From Liolophura sinensis (lineage: Eukaryota > Mollusca > Polyplacophora > Chitonida > Chitonidae): a DNA stretch of 64,000 bases. The stretch lies in assembly GCF_032854445.1 (NCBI RefSeq), contig NC_088306.1:12457386-12521385 (forward strand), in the 5' to 3' direction. Both the position numbers and the translations under genes were made by a program. The notes under the pieces were generated by a model. The model ran no database searches and was not told the DNA's origin. It was given only the letters and a program-made list of their open reading frames with translations. Shown here piece after piece: positions 60,833-64,000 of this stretch (the stretch's first letter is position 1; each line of letters opens with the position of its first letter).

Positions 60833-61896
60833 TTATCTTCCGTCCAAACTCGTCAGTGGTTCCCCGGACGGCGTAAAAAGTGACCAGTAAGATGGTGGTA
60901 GATCAATGTCCACGGTGTAAATTTCTGTGGCGTTTGGTTGGCAGTTCCCAGTTTCACAATGACCACGATTAGAACTACACTGACGTCGGCATAGGAAGAA
61001 TACCATACATCCCATGAAAGCTACCAAAGTGAAAGACATTATTCCAACAGCAACCATCTTTGGCAGGATACCTGGAAGGTAAGCAGAAGAGATGGTACAG
61101 AAGTTGGCGAACGGATGAAAGATAGTCTAATTTAAACTCAGACTTAAAGACGGATTATACCATCGGTTTTACAAAACAGCAATCTCGGTAATTCGTGGGT
61201 CCCTGGTTATCGATCTGTCATAAAAAATACTGCGATTGGTCAACACACCTGTAAGGGGTCTTACGTAGAGCTTTCGCGTAGGATGAATACCTTACGTTTG
61301 TCATCTGTTACAACAAGACATCGTCATGATATGACCGAAGTAATGTTGAATGCGACCAAAACGCAAGAACGCAAAGAGAATTTATGAATTTGAGATGTCT
61401 CAAGTCATAATTAACATCACCTAACTACAAAAGCCGTGGAAATCATATCATAAAACACATTCCTATTACAACACGACTATTGCCTGGGAATCGAAATGAA
61501 GCGAAATGTAACTTCTCCGTCAGAGTTCTGTATCCAATTTCCCCCACTTTCAAGTCTGCAGTCTCCAAAGGCGCAGTTGACGTTGAGCCACTGGCAGCTG
61601 TTATATGCCGTGAATTAAAAGTTGAGCGAGAACGAGTTTGTGGCATTGTACACAAGCTCAATGACAGACTTTCCAATTGTGTGTCATGGTTGGCTGATTG
61701 CAGGTTAATTAGAGACCAGGTGCTGTAGTTTCGTGAGATTTTAACTGACATGTTTTACATTTTGTACTAACAGCAAAATAAAAATTTGTACTTGCCTTCC
61801 ATGGTGCTTTCTTGCCAACGTTATTTATCTCAACGTGGGTTGTCTGAAGACGAGGAAGCTCGGCTAGTGAGGCTGAATAGCCAGCCTTCATATCAC
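60833..61896 (-). CDS. Single-pass membrane protein with PPSY motif, copy 2 (3' exons)
   Basis: Exons 60833-61071 and 61792-61896, corresponding to 21135-21373 and 22094-22198. The protein differs from copy 1 by one visible residue (CRRQC for CRRHC); the transmembrane segment, cysteines and PPSY are kept. It lies about 6.4 kb downstream of laccase B and converges on it, as in copy 1. Confidence 0.6.
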
Positions 61897-64000
61897 CTAA
61901 CATACATCAGACAACCTCAAGTATTCAACACATATCCGCATTTTTACTGATTTTTCTATCATTTTTTACTTTTAAAACTATTTAAAAATCAAGCAATCTT
62001 TTAAAAATGTGTGCAAAAGAAAAATATCAAAAATATGTTTCATAAGTTAAAACAGGCTTAGGGGCCTTAGGCGCGCTTTTCTCTCACCTCAGATATATCT
62101 GCTATGAGAATTGTCTATGTTGTAATTCGCCGCCTTTTCTGTCAACCTTACTCATCTCAGACTTAACGTTAATAGTGCAGCGGCAAGAGTTGTCTATATA
62201 TGATGGCGATGATTTACGTGCGAGATGCAATTTCAAGTTAAACATCCTTTCTTCAGGTTCGCATTCCCGTAACCCACCCATCATGCTTGACTGCATAATG
62301 AGATTTTATAATTTATAATTACCATCTTACACATTTTCTTTACTGACTGGCCTTGAACTGCAGAGAACACCACATTATATCCGTATACGCCTCACAAAAG
62401 CTGACTTCAGTTAGTGTATTTCAAATGTAGCCATCACTAAGACGGATTTATGTACACCTCATTCTTCTACAAATTCGCACATTTTTAGCCTCTATCTGGT
62501 TTGTCTCTAGCATGTCAATCGTTTCCATTGCCTTTAGCAAAAACAGGGAACCTTGCTGGCTCAACTGGCAGAGTGTTGGAAGAAATTCTTTCCATGTATA
62601 ACATACCTTATATCGGATGAAAGGCAAGCGGTTTCAAGAGATTTTGCTATATGACCAGAACGAGCCGTAGACGTATTCTTACCACCTGGGCCTAGAGAAC
62701 AACGGGAAAAAATTTCCCGCCTGAAAAGGCAAACACCGTGAGCACGATCACATCAAGCTCCCTCAGTGTGGTGTATGACGTCGCTCTCGTCGTTACAGAT
62801 CACTTGCCCAGAGCAGAATGATCGACGCCCATGTCAGTGTAACATGTGAGATTGCATTAGGCTAAGTTTGAAATTAAAATAGGTCAAGTCTACTGGCATC
62901 CTTCTACTCAGTTTTTAACATCACTCAGTACTTTTGATTGATTTATTTGAATGGGGCTTTACGCCGTCTAAGTAATAATAAGTTTTATAATATGCATACG
63001 CCATAATACGTTAAAATATTTATTCGTTCGTGTCAGAGTACCCCTAGGGAAACGTTAGGTACCTTTTCCCCGCCATGTCATATCACGTGTGTTATCTTCC
63101 TGCTAAGAGCGTGAGGCGCAAGATGCTAACTGCTTGGGTGCTGTCGCTGTAATCCCACAATGAATTTCGTGTTATAACCCTTGGCGCGTTACCAGCTCTT
63201 CTCTAACTTAGCTAGGGGCCTCCGTAGCTCAGCTGGTTAGCGCGCTAGCGCAACGTAATGACCCGGGAGCCTCTCACCAATGCGGTCGCTATGAGTTCAA
63301 GTCCACCTCATGCTGGCTTCCTCTCTGGCCATACGTGGAATGGTCTGCCAGCAACCTGCAGATAGTCGAGGGTTTCCTCCGGGCTGTGCCCGGTTTACTC
63401 CCACCATAATGCTGGCCACCGTCGTATAAGTGAAATATTCTTGAGTACGGCGTAAAACACCAATCTAATAAATAAATAAATCTAACTTAGCTAACACTAA
63501 CTAATGTTCAGTGACATGTGCTTGGTCAACACCGTTAAGCAGGATTTATATATGCCATTCAGTGGTTAACATTGAACTTTTCGCACAGTTTACGTCACAT
63601 CCGGATTGAACTACAAACAGGGACAAAGAAAATCGATTATTCTGAATGGACGAAATGACATGTTCGGGTAAATACTTCACCTTCCAATATGGAGGCCTCC
63701 TACTCACTAGATTCCCTGATAGTTATAGGGTTGGAATTTGAATAACTACGTGTCATAAGCATCACAAAAATCATTTGCTGACAAGTTTGAATCTGGAAAC
63801 CTTGGTGTTTACGCAAGAAGAGGTTTTCAACTTCTCCTGGCTTTAACTTTTTCTTTCGATAATTCGCTCCTAAAAACCCTAAATTAAAGAAAACTCATCG
63901 GCAGATTCTTGTCTTTCTTGTCTGCCTTTCTTGGAATTTGAGACTAAAAATTTGATGCAGTTAATGGCGTCTTTCCGAAAAGAATATGTAGGTTATAATT
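61897..64000. other. Right end of duplication copy 2
   Basis: Counterpart of 22199-24303. A SINE family 1 tail stub lies at 62934-62968 and a full SINE at 63215. No exon identified with confidence. Confidence 0.5.
63215..63480 (+). mobile_element. SINE family 1, full length (copy 2 of the 23511 insertion)
   Basis: Same insertion with perfect 13-bp target-site duplications TCTAACTTAGCTA at 63202-63214 and 63481-63493. Confidence 0.93.

Larger units (their letters stand above)
40366..64000. repeat. Large segmental duplication, copy 2
   Basis: Second copy of the block at 1-24303, direct orientation, still homologous at the last base of the window. It contains laccase B exons 2-9 and the second copy of the PPSY membrane-protein gene. 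Differences from copy 1 include loss of about 540 bp of LINE after 44255, minisatellites with more units, about 65 bp extra near 55865-55930, and an unrelated stretch of about 100 bp at 56832-56935 where copy 1 has (AT)n. The divergence is also compatible with two alleles of a highly heterozygous animal joined in assembly. Confidence 0.97.

Overview
The window is invertebrate nuclear DNA. Genes are split into short exons with GT-AG introns, several families of tRNA-headed SINEs carry target-site duplications, a degraded LINE is present, and minisatellites are abundant. The insect-type laccase and the SINE content fit a marine lophotrochozoan, most likely a mollusc; that placement is inference. 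There is one 200-N assembly gap (29151-29350).

The main structure is a direct duplication. Bases 1 to about 24303 reappear at 40366 to 64000 at roughly 98-99% identity by eye, with indels. Both ends of the homology are cut by the window, so the true unit could be the whole ~40 kb period (lipase locus plus laccase locus repeated in tandem), or the second copy could be an uncollapsed haplotype.

Each copy carries a laccase-like multicopper oxidase gene on the plus strand (A: exons 2-9 at 6094-14629, exon 1 outside the window; B: exon 1 at 37983-38070, exons 2-9 at 45874-54415). All four copper motifs can be read in A. B has one extra base in exon 8 that ends the frame before the T1 copper motif. 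Intron 1 of both copies holds an antisense, decayed L1-like LINE that runs up to the exon 2 acceptor. Downstream of each laccase come several minisatellites and then a minus-strand gene for a small single-pass membrane protein with a PPSY motif (21135-22198 and 60833-61896).

The spacer between the copies holds a minus-strand secreted EF-hand gene (29402-32180) and, downstream of it, the C-terminal two thirds of a pancreatic-lipase-family gene with a PLAT domain (25074-28863). The exons that should encode the lipase nucleophile serine are not visible; the assembly gap lies exactly where they should be. The spacer also contains a 57-bp minisatellite with a 19-codon open frame, other tandem repeats and several SINEs.

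I see no operon-like or defence system. The points most worth a second look are the near-identical 5.2-kb tract inside the duplication (gene conversion or assembly artefact), the one-base difference that separates the two laccases, the LINE-derived splice acceptor and LINE-born minisatellite, the tandemly multiplied EF-hand exon fragment, and the possible EF-hand/lipase fusion hidden by the gap.
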